A stretch of 26,652 nt of DNA, taken from Chitinophaga pinensis (GTDB taxonomy: Bacteria; Planctomycetota; Phycisphaerae; Phycisphaerales; SM1A02). Position 1 is the first letter of the stretch. Each line of letters begins with the position of its first letter. The notes beneath the pieces were generated by a model that saw only the letters and a program-made list of their open reading frames with translations, did not search any database and was not told the origin of the DNA. The position numbers and the translations under genes were made by a program. Below are positions 1 through 8,107 of the stretch, in pieces. Where the stretch lies: NCBI GenBank assembly GCA_943329105.2, contig CALQCP020000008.1, positions 1 to 26,652 of the forward strand, given 5' to 3'.

Positions 1-560
1 CCAATTCCGCCGAAATCAAGTTCCAGGCCGGGTAACAGTGCGGTGTAGGTGTGCGTGGCGGCATCAAATCGCACGTGCTGCCAACCGCAGCGGGCGCGCA
101 GTACTTGTAGTTCCGTGGCGTCCGGAGTACGCCCATCGCTTCGTGCCGCACGCCATTGCTTGGTGAGTGCGCCGACGGTTGGATCAAATGCACCGCCAGT
201 CATGCGTGCGTAGTTGAGCGACATGCTCAGGGCGTTCGCTAGATCTGCTCCAACTATCGTCTGCACGCCCGCTGCCGACGGAAGTTGGCGAGTTTCGCTT
301 GCAGGCATCCAGTCGCTGAGGGCCTCTTCGATCCGCGCGAGGCGTTCGAACACCGCGCGGGCGGATTGGTTGGCTGCTTCTTCGTGCGGTGCATAGAACA
401 CTACGCGGCAGGGCGCTCCCATCACAACGCGCGAGAACTCAAACTTTTGTGTGTCGACTTCGCTCTGTGTTGTCACGGGTCCGTTGGATTGGCATGCGCT
501 CAGCACGCCAATGCCCAGACACGAAACCAGCAAGTGCATAACGATCGCGACTGATTTCAT
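1..560 (-). CDS. apbE: ApbE-family FAD:protein FMN transferase, lipoprotein (C-terminus beyond window edge)
   Basis: Translating the minus strand from the ATG at 560 gives 186 residues, open to the left edge. ApbE proteins attach FMN through a phosphoester bond to Thr/Ser of membrane flavoproteins such as Nqr/Rnf subunits, outside the cytoplasmic membrane. The N-terminus is a hydrophobic signal with a lipobox LSAC (Cys23), predicting a lipoprotein. Family motifs seen: MGAPCRVV (about 47-54, the usual MGT-type start), a SDWMPASE stretch near 82, GGAFDPTVGAL (122-132) and the beginning of the LDFGG(I) motif at 181-186. The family is usually about 320 residues, so roughly 130 are missing beyond the window. 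The start overlaps the stop of the upstream methyltransferase gene (ATGA), so the two are probably translationally coupled. No Nqr/Rnf target gene is visible here. Confidence 0.85.
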   Translation of the reverse strand, partial: MKSVAIVMHLLVSCLGIGVLSACQSNGPVTTQSEVDTQKFEFSRVVMGAPCRVVFYAPHEEAANQSARAVFERLARIEEALSDWMPASETRQLPSAAGVQTIVGADLANALSMSLNYARMTGGAFDPTVGALTKQWRAARSDGRTPDATELQVLRARCGWQHVRFDAATHTYTALLPGLELDFGGI

Positions 561-1270
561 TGCCACTGCTTCTGCATCATCACGATATTTCTTGCTGGAA
601 TATGGCATATCCACTCCAGATCTTGGGCGATTGATCGAAAGGTCGCCTCGCGATAGAAGGTGACATGGGTGGGGTCGCGCCGATAGTGCCAATTTGCAAA
701 TTGCTCATCATCAGTCTGAAAGTTCGTCATGATCGCCAATGTTCCACCTGGCCGCAGCAATCGATCAAGTTGCTGAAACTCGGCGCGCGGGTAATGAAAG
801 TGCTCCACGACTTCAGTGCAGGTAATGAAGTCATAGTCGCGCTCCAGCGGATCGGTATCCGGAAAGAAGATCGGGTCATAGATCTGCATGGTGTGCCCAG
901 CGTCGCCCAAGATGTGCGCGAGCGCTGGACCTGGTCCGCAGCCGTAATCAAGGCCCTCTTGCGCGGCGGGCAGTCGCTTCAGCAGTGGATCGGAAACGCG
1001 CTGCAGGAACGCACGGTATGCCTTGTCGTTCGGATCATTGTTGTGCTGCGCGTAGCGCGCCTGTTCATCAGTACGGGTCGGCAGGTGCGCGTCTGCCAGC
1101 AACGTCGCTTGGCACGTTCCGCAGCGCCAGTAGGTCAGCGTGTCAATCACGGCAAGCGTGCGCAGCGTGCGGCGTCCACACACCCGACATCCATGTGCCG
1201 GTGCCGCAGGGAGCGGCACCTCAACGGGTGCAAGTACTGGTCGGGGTTTGGGAGTTCGATGTTCAGGCAT
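557..1270 (-). CDS. Class I SAM-dependent methyltransferase with N-terminal zinc ribbon
   Basis: The protein has 237 residues from the ATG at 1270. Two CxxC pairs (Cys28/31 and Cys50/53) form a small zinc-ribbon-like domain at 25-58. A Rossmann methyltransferase follows, with the SAM-binding motif I DYGCGPG at 108-114, an acidic residue after strand 2 (YDPIFF near 131) and CTEVVEHF (151-158), which resembles the Methyltransf_23 type. The substrate cannot be told from sequence. The frame stays open up to 1654, but that extension would run through the divergent panE-like gene and has low-complexity shadow sequence, so I take the start at 1270, leaving a 45-base divergent promoter region. The stop overlaps the apbE start by four bases. 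Related zinc-ribbon methyltransferases often modify sugars or small metabolites; that role is only a guess here. Confidence 0.8.
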   Translation of the reverse strand: MPEHRTPKPRPVLAPVEVPLPAAPAHGCRVCGRRTLRTLAVIDTLTYWRCGTCQATLLADAHLPTRTDEQARYAQHNNDPNDKAYRAFLQRVSDPLLKRLPAAQEGLDYGCGPGPALAHILGDAGHTMQIYDPIFFPDTDPLERDYDFITCTEVVEHFHYPRAEFQQLDRLLRPGGTLAIMTNFQTDDEQFANWHYRRDPTHVTFYREATFRSIAQDLEWICHIPARNIVMMQKQWQ

Positions 1271-1315
1271 GTGGTGGATTGTGTCATGACGCGAGCGGAC
1301 CGGTAGCGTGGTAAT

Positions 1316-2329
1316 TTGCCATCCTTGACTCCCACGGCACACATCCTCGGCGCCGGCGGCATTGGTATCGCCGCGGCTGCTTGCCTGGTTCGTGCCGGTT
1401 GGTCGGTGACCATGATTGACGCAAACGCCGCCAAAGTTGCTGCTGGGCGCGCTGCGGGCATGGTTCTTGATGATCAGCCCCCTATGCGGGTGGACTTTGT
1501 GAACTTTGACTCCTGGAGCCCGCCCACGGGCGCCACCGTTCTCCTGTGCACCAAGACCTTTGATAATGCTGCCGTTCTGGCGCGTCTGCCCGATGGGCAA
1601 GCCCTGGTTCCCATTCAGAATGGCTGTGAACCCGCCCTCGAGCGTCGCGGTCATCCGAGTGAAGCGATTGCCTCATTTGTTTCTGCGTGCCCGGCGGATC
1701 GTCCGGTGGCGCGCATCACTCGGGCCGGTTCATTACACATCGGGGCGCGCCGCTCGGTCAGCGCTGAGGAGGCAGGGCGTATCGCTGAATTGGCTGCCGC
1801 GTTCCGCGCTGGCAAGCTATTCGCAGTGGAACAGGTGGACGACGTTCGCCCGTTTAAGGCAACCAAGCTGATGTACAACGCGGCCATCTCGCCGCTTGCA
1901 GCAAGCGCTGGCGTGGACAACGCCGGGCTACTCACCGACCCGCTGGCGCAACGACTGTTCTTTGCGTTGCTGCGCGAAAACTACAACATCCTCCACGGCA
2001 TTGGTCAGCGACTTGAGAAGATCGGTCCGTTTCATCCAACGACGGTGATGCGGATTCTGTCCACGCCGTTTCTTCCCGGAATCATGGGTGTGTTCTTTCG
2101 GCCGTCGCTACGTGGAACGTATTGCTCAATGAGCCCCGACATGGGAAACGGTCGTACCGAAGTCGATGCGTACAACGGTCACTTGGTACGCCTAGCTGGC
2201 AATCACCCATGCCCAATCAATCGCGCTGTGATCACCATGGTGGAACGCATCTCTGCGCAACGTCAGGCGCCATCGCCGGCGCACCTGCAGCAGATGGCGG
2301 CTTCGCTTTCGAGCGGAGTTTTTCGATGA
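1316..2329 (+). CDS. panE: 2-dehydropantoate 2-reductase family oxidoreductase (PanE/ApbA)
   Basis: This 337-residue protein matches ketopantoate reductase, the NADPH enzyme that makes pantoate for pantothenate/CoA synthesis in the cytosol. The nucleotide-binding glycine motif LGAGGIG lies at 11-17. The CTK motif (78-80), IQNG (100-103), KLMYN with the expected catalytic Lys184, and the C-terminal Ser272 plus TEVDAYNG with Glu282 all line up with residues known in E. coli PanE (Lys176, Glu256). It is slightly longer than the usual 300 residues. No ATG start is available: an in-frame TAG at 1304 is followed by TTG codons at 1316 and 1325, and neither has a clear ribosome-binding site. The stop overlaps the next gene's ATG. 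Because many PanE paralogs act on other 2-oxo acids, the family is sure but the substrate is less so. Confidence 0.75.
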   Translation: MPSLTPTAHILGAGGIGIAAAACLVRAGWSVTMIDANAAKVAAGRAAGMVLDDQPPMRVDFVNFDSWSPPTGATVLLCTKTFDNAAVLARLPDGQALVPIQNGCEPALERRGHPSEAIASFVSACPADRPVARITRAGSLHIGARRSVSAEEAGRIAELAAAFRAGKLFAVEQVDDVRPFKATKLMYNAAISPLAASAGVDNAGLLTDPLAQRLFFALLRENYNILHGIGQRLEKIGPFHPTTVMRILSTPFLPGIMGVFFRPSLRGTYCSMSPDMGNGRTEVDAYNGHLVRLAGNHPCPINRAVITMVERISAQRQAPSPAHLQQMAASLSSGVFR

Positions 2330-3315
2330 ATGTTGTCACTGGTGCAGCCGGATTCATTGGATCCCACCTCGTTGATCGATTGCTTCAGGCAGGCGAAGCG
2401 GTGCGCGTGGTGGAGCATCCGGCGGCCTCTGTGGAACATCTTCCACTCAAGCATGTGGAACTGGTGCGCGCCGATATTCGTGATGCCGCTGCGATGCAGG
2501 AAGTCATGCGCAGATGCACGCGCGTCTATCACCTTGCCGCGGACCCAAATCTCTGGCGCCGTGATCGCCGCGAGTTTGATGCCGTCAACCATGTCGGTGC
2601 GCTGAATGTCATGCGCGCCGCTCTGGATGGCGGCGCGAGCCGGGTGTTGTACGTGAGTACCGAGAGCATTCTGACATCGGGTGTGCCCGGATCGAAGCAC
2701 CCGTCGATTGAGTCGGCGCGATTCCGCGAGGAAGACATGATCGGTCCGTACTGCCTCAGTAAATTCCGCGCAGAGCGCGCGGCGTTTCAGCTTGCGGAGG
2801 CGGGCAGTCCCGTGATCGTCTGTAGCCCAACGCTGCCGATTGGACCAGGGGACCGCAACCAGACCCCGCCCACACGACTGGCCGTTGCGTTCTGTCGCGG
2901 CAAGATTCCCGCCTACCTGGACTGCAGTGTGAATCTGATTGACGCGCGCGATGTTGCCGACGGCCTGGTGCGCGCGATGGACCGTGGTCGGCCAGGAGTG
3001 CGTTACATGCTCGGTGCGCACAACACGCGGCTCGTGCACTGGCTGGGTGTCCTGGCGGGCATTGTTGGCCGCCCCGCACCACGTTATTCAGTGCCGTACC
3101 CGTTGGCCCTCGCGGTCGGTTGGTGCAGCGAGCGATGGGCGGACGCCGTTTCGCACCGCATTCCGATGGCCACGGTCACCGGCGTTCGGCTCACGCGGCG
3201 CACCATGCACTTTGACCACTCCGCCAGCCTCAACGAGCTGGGCTTGGCGCCACGATCAGTGGAGGACGGCACCCGTGACGCCGTGGCGTGGTATCGCCAG
3301 CAGCGATGGATCTAA
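2326..3315 (+). CDS. NAD-dependent epimerase/dehydratase, HpnA-like extended SDR
   Basis: The protein has 329 residues from the ATG at 2326, which overlaps the stop of the panE-like gene (ATGA). It is an extended short-chain dehydrogenase: NAD motif TGAAGFIG at 5-12, AAD after strand 4 (71-73), STES at 111-114, and the active-site pair YCLSK at 142-146. Long stretches follow the pattern of HpnA, the hopanoid-associated sugar epimerase: ADPNLWRRD near 72, SPTLPIGPGD (167-176), then a NLIDARDVADG block and a GRPAPR block near 248. Length also matches HpnA (about 330). No hopanoid or squalene genes are in the window, so a different sugar-nucleotide or dihydroflavonol-reductase-like role is possible. 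The same frame stays open upstream to 2122, but that part lies inside panE and was not used. Confidence 0.8.
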   Translation: MNVVTGAAGFIGSHLVDRLLQAGEAVRVVEHPAASVEHLPLKHVELVRADIRDAAAMQEVMRRCTRVYHLAADPNLWRRDRREFDAVNHVGALNVMRAALDGGASRVLYVSTESILTSGVPGSKHPSIESARFREEDMIGPYCLSKFRAERAAFQLAEAGSPVIVCSPTLPIGPGDRNQTPPTRLAVAFCRGKIPAYLDCSVNLIDARDVADGLVRAMDRGRPGVRYMLGAHNTRLVHWLGVLAGIVGRPAPRYSVPYPLALAVGWCSERWADAVSHRIPMATVTGVRLTRRTMHFDHSASLNELGLAPRSVEDGTRDAVAWYRQQRWI

Positions 3316-3360
3316 GGCAACTCCTGCCGGGCAATGAGTGGCCCGCGTGAGTGGGGGTCA

Positions 3361-4533
3361 TCACTCAAACGTCACTTCAAGCAGACTGACATCGTCCTCA
3401 AAGTCAGTGCGCTTGCCGATGAGTCGACTGCGGGCGATCAAGCGTTCCACGGACCCGTCACCCTTGCGAACTTCTTCAGAAACGTTGGCAAGGAAAGTCT
3501 CCAAGGGCCAGCACGTGCCGTCTTCCTGCATGATCTCGTGGATGCCGTCGCTGTAAACGAAGAGTTGTGCTCCTGGCAGCAGAGCCGTCGTCGCGGTGCC
3601 GTAGGGCGCGCCACTGAAGGCACCGATCATTGGTCCGCTGATGTCTTCATTACCGCCAAGTTCCTTGTCGGTACCGCCCGGTGTGTACAGCAATGCCGGT
3701 GGATGACCGCCGCTGGAATACTTCAGCTCCCGACGTGACAGGTCCGCCACGCCGTACCACATGGTGAAGAACATCCCGTTGTGCTTACTCATCGGGAACA
3801 TCTCATTCAGTGCCGAAAGTACCGCGCCTGGGTCGCCAAGATCGGCACCGCCAAGCGCATTGACTTGCATGGCGTTCATGACGCTCACTGACAGCAGGGC
3901 GGGACCGACTCCGTGGCCACACACATCGAGCAGGTAGATGGCCATGCGGTTCTCATCAAGCCAGTGGTAGCCGAAACTATCACCACCGAGGCTTGCGGAT
4001 GGAACAAACGCCCATCGCGTCCGTACGCGTCCTTCAATTGGCTCTGGAATCAGGCTCTGTACATAATGCGCAGCGCTATCAAGCTCGGCGCGCAGGGCGT
4101 TGAATACTTCGTCGCGTTCCTTCTGCGCGCGGTTGGCGCGGGCGTGGTACTGAATGCGTGCAATCAATTCCAGAGGATCGGGGAGCTTCACCAAGTAATC
4201 ATTGGCACCGCGTGCGAACGCCTCAGCCTTGATTGATGGCTCTTCCTTGACACTTAGCACAATCAGCGGGGTGCGCGCCAACGCTGGATTGCGGCGATAC
4301 GCGCTCACCAATTCCAGGCCGTCGGCATCGGGCATCACCAAGTCTTGCAGAATGACGTCGGGGTCCACCTCGGCAACTTTGGCCAATGCCTCTGATCCCT
4401 TGTTGCAAGCAATCAGTTGGATATTCGGATGCGGTAGCAGCATGCGCCGGACTGCCTCTGCGATGATCGGTTGATCATCAACAATGAGGACGCGCATCGG
4501 GGTTTCATCAGCGATTCCTGCTGCAATATTCAT
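3361..4533 (-). CDS. Response regulator with WspR-like receiver and SpoIIE/RsbU PP2C phosphatase output
   Basis: This 390-residue protein is probably the phosphorylation target and output of the chemosensory operon. The receiver domain (13-132) has the acidic pair Asp19/Asp20, phospho-acceptor Asp64 in VILQDLVMP, Ser94 and Lys116. Its wording (EAVRR, ILQDLVMP, KEEP, GANDYLVKLPD, YHARA) is very close to WspR as I recall it. A helical linker (133-165) leads to a SpoIIE-type PP2C domain with GGDSFG (183-188), DVCGHGVGPALL (203-214), GMFFTMWYG, SSGGHPPALLY, YSDGIHE (327-333) and DD (380-381). These are the metal-binding aspartates of RsbU-like phosphatases, which dephosphorylate STAS anti-sigma-factor antagonists. 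Its start overlaps the cheB stop by four bases, and it is the last gene of the operon. No STAS or anti-sigma gene is in the window. Confidence 0.9.
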   Translation of the reverse strand: MNIAAGIADETPMRVLIVDDQPIIAEAVRRMLLPHPNIQLIACNKGSEALAKVAEVDPDVILQDLVMPDADGLELVSAYRRNPALARTPLIVLSVKEEPSIKAEAFARGANDYLVKLPDPLELIARIQYHARANRAQKERDEVFNALRAELDSAAHYVQSLIPEPIEGRVRTRWAFVPSASLGGDSFGYHWLDENRMAIYLLDVCGHGVGPALLSVSVMNAMQVNALGGADLGDPGAVLSALNEMFPMSKHNGMFFTMWYGVADLSRRELKYSSGGHPPALLYTPGGTDKELGGNEDISGPMIGAFSGAPYGTATTALLPGAQLFVYSDGIHEIMQEDGTCWPLETFLANVSEEVRKGDGSVERLIARSRLIGKRTDFEDDVSLLEVTFE

Positions 4534-5666
4534 GTGGTAACTCCTGGTCGTGGTTTGCTGAGTGCGGCAGTGACTGCCGGACCGATGTGTTCAATTGCTA
4601 AGGTGCGTTCCGCGGCACCGCTCTGACTTGCAGCGCCGGGCATTCCCCAAACCACACTGGTGGCTCGGTCTTGCGCAAAGGTACGCCAACCGCTGTTTTT
4701 CAGTGCCATCATCCCCGTCGCTCCATCCTTGCCCATGCCGGTGAGCAGCACGGCGGCGCCGGTGCGGGAACGAACGTGCGCGAGGCTCTCAAAGAACACA
4801 TCAACGGAAGGGCGATGGATGAGTTCTGGATCCCCGGCGACGTACTCAAGGGTTCCGCCGGGCTTCATGATCATCTGCTGGGCCTCGCCAGCCACCAGAA
4901 TTGATCCGGGGACGGGGCGATCGCCTCGTCGTGCCAGTGCCACTGACCGGCCCGTCTGTGACGTTAGCCATTGTGCGAGTCCCGGCAGGAACGTGGCATC
5001 CATGTGTTGCACGATCACTACTGCATAGGGCAGCGTAGGCGGCAATGACTTCAGGAATGTGGCCAGTGCCTGTGGTCCGCCAGTGCTGGCACCGACCGCG
5101 ACCAAGAGAAATGGGTCATGTGAATCATGTGCGTGATGTGGCTGATGTGGATGGCTTGGAGCATGCCCATGGTGCCCCGGACCTCCGGTGGGCTTCCCGG
5201 GTATCGCTGGCTTGACCACCGTGGTCACCCCCGCGGTCGCTGGCGCGGCTGCTGCAGCCCGAAACTCCGAAGAGGTCATCTTGCGTACGGCGGCAATCTT
5301 GCCCAGGAGCGCTTTGTCGCCCTGCGTCCCGGTGCTTCCCAGGCGTGGTGTGTCCACGGCGTCCAGCGCGCCCGCGCCGATGGCTTCATAGACACGCGAC
5401 GCATTGCCTTCCACGGTCGCAGTCACCACCACAATTGGGCAGGGCGCGTCACGCATGATCAGGCGCGTTGATTCCACCCCGTCCATGACCGGCATGATCA
5501 GATCCATCAACACCAGGTCGGGACGATCCGCCTTGGCTCGTTCCAGTGCCTCGGCGCCGTCGTTGGCCATCCATGCAATTGTCACGCCAGGGATCTGCGT
5601 CACCACGCGCCGAAGCGCTTCACGCGCCATGGCGAGGTCGTTGACAATTGCGATGCGAAAGGCCAC
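4530..5666 (-). CDS. cheB: Chemotaxis-type protein-glutamate methylesterase CheB (WspF-like)
   Basis: The 378-residue protein starts at a GTG. CheB removes methyl groups from receptor glutamates when phosphorylated by CheA, giving adaptation. The receiver domain begins IVNDLAMAREALRR, with ND where most CheB proteins have DD; from memory WspF also has VND here. The phospho-acceptor is Asp55 in LMDLIMP. The C-terminal esterase domain carries Ser194 (GASTGG), His221 (QHMD) and Asp314 (GMGKDG), the expected catalytic triad. The linker between domains is strikingly histidine-rich: nine His within residues 165-183. The gene lies 74 bases after cheA, the only sizeable gap in the core operon, and overlaps the response-regulator phosphatase gene at its end. 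I found no clear Shine-Dalgarno sequence before the GTG. Confidence 0.92.
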   Translation of the reverse strand: MAFRIAIVNDLAMAREALRRVVTQIPGVTIAWMANDGAEALERAKADRPDLVLMDLIMPVMDGVESTRLIMRDAPCPIVVVTATVEGNASRVYEAIGAGALDAVDTPRLGSTGTQGDKALLGKIAAVRKMTSSEFRAAAAAPATAGVTTVVKPAIPGKPTGGPGHHGHAPSHPHQPHHAHDSHDPFLLVAVGASTGGPQALATFLKSLPPTLPYAVVIVQHMDATFLPGLAQWLTSQTGRSVALARRGDRPVPGSILVAGEAQQMIMKPGGTLEYVAGDPELIHRPSVDVFFESLAHVRSRTGAAVLLTGMGKDGATGMMALKNSGWRTFAQDRATSVVWGMPGAASQSGAAERTLAIEHIGPAVTAALSKPRPGVTT

Positions 5667-5740
5667 TGGGGGATGTTACCGATGAAGGAGAGGCAATAAG
5701 GCGGCGCGGATCACCGCCCCCGATGCAGTGCACGGTCGAT

Positions 5741-8107
5741 TCAGGGCGTTCCAACCAGTCCGGTGACTGTTGCGATGAAACTCTGATCTTGGAAACTACC
5801 CTTGGTCAGGTAGGCATTTGCTCCGGCGTCCATACCCGCTCGGCGATCTTCATCACGGTCTTTGTAACTGACCACCGCAATTGGAACATGAGCGAAGCGT
5901 GGATCCGAACGGACCAGTCGCACCAGTTCGATTCCATTCATACGCGGCATATCAATGTCAGTGACCAACATGTCGAATCGTCCGGCGCGGATCTGATTCC
6001 AGGCATCCATTCCGTCGACAGCGACCGCTACGTCGTAGCCCAAGCGGGTCAGCAGTTGCCGCTCAACTTCGCGAACGGTGATGGAGTCTTCAGCAACCAA
6101 GATGCGTTTGGCGATACGGCGCGGACCTGCGGTGGCCTCGGAAGCACCCATGCCGATGAAGGTTCCTTCAACGAGTTGCTTGCGCAGCGCAGCCAGGGTG
6201 TCTTCAACGTCAACGATGAGCGCGGGCGCGCCATCGTCAAGAATGGCAGCGGCGGAGATATGCGGGATCTTTCCAAGTCGGGCGTCCAAGGTTCGGACCA
6301 CCAAGTCCTGTTCGCCGAGGAATTTGGTCACCACCAGACCAACGCGCCCCTGATCGTCGCCCAAGATCACCACGCTGGTGGCTTCATCGCGCGGCGTTTC
6401 TCCCAGTCCAAAGAGAGTGGCGCCGTCCAGTAGTCCGGTGGCCTCACCGTCAACATCGCACTGCAGTCGACCTTGGATCACCGTGATTGCGCCACCGCCG
6501 ACGCGGAGTACTCGTTCGATACGGGCCAGTGGGAATGCGTACGGTTCGCCAGCAACCTCCACCAGCGCTGCCCGCAACACGCTCAGCGTGACTGGCAACT
6601 GCAGTGCAAAGGTTGTACCTGTACCAACGCGGCTTTCGATGCGAACGGTTCCCGAAGTGGAAGTCACCATCTGGTGCACCACGTCAAGTCCGACGCCGCG
6701 TCCAGAAATCTCCGTGACTTGCTTGGCAGTACTGAATCCAGGCAGGAACAGGAAGTCAAAGAGTTCCCGCTCGCTCAGGCGCGCCGCAAGTTCGGCGGTC
6801 TGCATTCCGCGCTCAACCACCTTGCGGCGAATTGAGTCGGCTTCAATGCCTTTGCCATCGTCAGTGACGCGCACCAGCAACTGGCCAGCGTGATGTCGGG
6901 CCTCAACGACGATGCGTGCTTGCTCAGGCTTACCAGCGGCGCGGCGCTCTTCTGGCATCTCAATGCCGTGATCGACAGCATTTCGAATGATGTGATTGAG
7001 TGGAGCCTCAAGCCTTGCCAAGATGTCACGGTCAACGGGAACGTCAGCGCCAACAATATCAAAGCGAACGCTCTTGCCAAGCTGACGGGCCACATCACGA
7101 ACCATGCGCGGGAATCCGGAGACGCCTTCACCGAACGGCCGCATGCGGCTACCGATCACTTCGTGATACAGCGCCGTGGATACTTCTTCGGTGCGACGGA
7201 AGAAATTCTCAAGATCAAAGATTCGATCTGCCAACGATGCTTCGGCGCGACCAACGGCATCGCGGGCGATAGCGATACGTCCTGGGTCGCCACGGCGCAT
7301 CGCTGCCTCCAAGGATTCACGTGCGCGGGTCAATTCTCCGCGGACGGCTCCGAGTGCGCGTCGCAAGGCAGGCGACCGGCGGCCTTCAACCATGGACTCG
7401 CCGGCAAGCTGCATCATGCGGTCGAGGTTGTCAGCGTTGACGCGTACGGCGCGCGATTCCGGCGCAGCCACCGCAGTGGCGGCCGACGCGGCGGGCATGT
7501 CAATGGTGGGAATCGGGCGTTGCACCACGGCGTCCACGCGTCGCGGTGCGGCGGGCGGCGCAACAACGGCGCGGGTGTCAGGGGCGACTGGAGTTGCTGC
7601 GACCGGTGTGGCGGCAACTGGAGTTGCGGGCACGGGCGGCGCTGGCGGTTCAACTGGTGCTGCTGCGACCGGGGCAGCGGCGACGGGTGCTGCAGGCTCC
7701 GGCGTTGCTGTCGGAGCGGCGGAGAGTGCAATGGTCAGCGTATTGATCTCGCTGGCGTTCTGCGTACTCCACTCCGGCAGGTCGGATTCCTTCTGTTGAG
7801 AAATGCGTTGCAGCAGATCGGTTCCTTCAAGCAGTTGGTCGATGCGTCCGCGAGTGGTCCGCTCCTGACCCTTCTGAATTCGAACCAGCGCGTCTTCCAT
7901 ATGGTGGGCAACGGCTACTGCGGCATCAATGCCAACAATGCGCGCTGCTCCTTTGATGGAATGTGCAGCACGCATGAGCGGCACGATGATGCCGATGTCA
8001 TCCGGGGCGCTCTCCAATTTGAGCAGACCGTCACTCAGCGCCGCGCAGTGGGTGTCAACCTCTGCGCGAAACAGTTCGTACATTGAGAATCCGCCAAGAT
8101 CGCTCAT
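5741..8107 (-). CDS. cheA: Hybrid chemosensory histidine kinase CheA with C-terminal receiver (WspE-like)
   Basis: The 788-residue kinase passes receptor signals to CheB and the phosphatase response regulator. Domains in order: Hpt with His49 in AAHSIKGAAR (1-115); an Ala/Pro-rich linker of repeated PVAA-type units (130-200); dimerization/HATPase_c region with HEVIGSRMRPF (315-325), N box NHIIRNAVDHGIE (371-383), G1 DDGKGI (416-421) and G2 GRGVGLDVV (469-477); a CheW-like domain (about 505-645); and a receiver (667-785) with Asp717 in LVTDIDMP and Lys769. There is one Hpt and no separate CheY-binding P2 domain. A C-terminal receiver on CheA is typical of Wsp/FrzE-type systems and may act as a phosphate sink. 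The start overlaps the upstream cheW stop by four bases. Confidence 0.93.
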   Translation of the reverse strand: MSDLGGFSMYELFRAEVDTHCAALSDGLLKLESAPDDIGIIVPLMRAAHSIKGAARIVGIDAAVAVAHHMEDALVRIQKGQERTTRGRIDQLLEGTDLLQRISQQKESDLPEWSTQNASEINTLTIALSAAPTATPEPAAPVAAAPVAAAPVEPPAPPVPATPVAATPVAATPVAPDTRAVVAPPAAPRRVDAVVQRPIPTIDMPAASAATAVAAPESRAVRVNADNLDRMMQLAGESMVEGRRSPALRRALGAVRGELTRARESLEAAMRRGDPGRIAIARDAVGRAEASLADRIFDLENFFRRTEEVSTALYHEVIGSRMRPFGEGVSGFPRMVRDVARQLGKSVRFDIVGADVPVDRDILARLEAPLNHIIRNAVDHGIEMPEERRAAGKPEQARIVVEARHHAGQLLVRVTDDGKGIEADSIRRKVVERGMQTAELAARLSERELFDFLFLPGFSTAKQVTEISGRGVGLDVVHQMVTSTSGTVRIESRVGTGTTFALQLPVTLSVLRAALVEVAGEPYAFPLARIERVLRVGGGAITVIQGRLQCDVDGEATGLLDGATLFGLGETPRDEATSVVILGDDQGRVGLVVTKFLGEQDLVVRTLDARLGKIPHISAAAILDDGAPALIVDVEDTLAALRKQLVEGTFIGMGASEATAGPRRIAKRILVAEDSITVREVERQLLTRLGYDVAVAVDGMDAWNQIRAGRFDMLVTDIDMPRMNGIELVRLVRSDPRFAHVPIAVVSYKDRDEDRRAGMDAGANAYLTKGSFQDQSFIATVTGLVGTP

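Noticed and set aside
1271..1654. N-terminal extension of the methyltransferase reading frame
   Set aside because: It lies antisense inside the panE-like gene, has no conserved motif, and the zinc-ribbon domain starts after the ATG at 1270.
2122..2325. Upstream extension of the HpnA-like epimerase frame
   Set aside because: It lies wholly inside panE in another frame; the NAD-binding motif begins right after the ATG at 2326, which overlaps the panE stop.
3316..3360. Short inverted repeat between the convergent epimerase and phosphatase genes
   Set aside because: The GGGC/GCCC arms are short, with no T run on either side; not enough to call a bidirectional terminator.
5700..5718. Possible intrinsic terminator after cheA
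   Set aside because: The stem is only five pairs with a nine-base loop and no T run, so it is noted in the findings as a weak hairpin and not called as a terminator.
6890..8086. Long plus-strand open frame of about 398 codons opposite cheA
   Set aside because: Composition is rich in Cys/Gly/Arg/His as expected for the antisense of Ala/Pro/Val codons, and cheA on the other strand is unambiguous.
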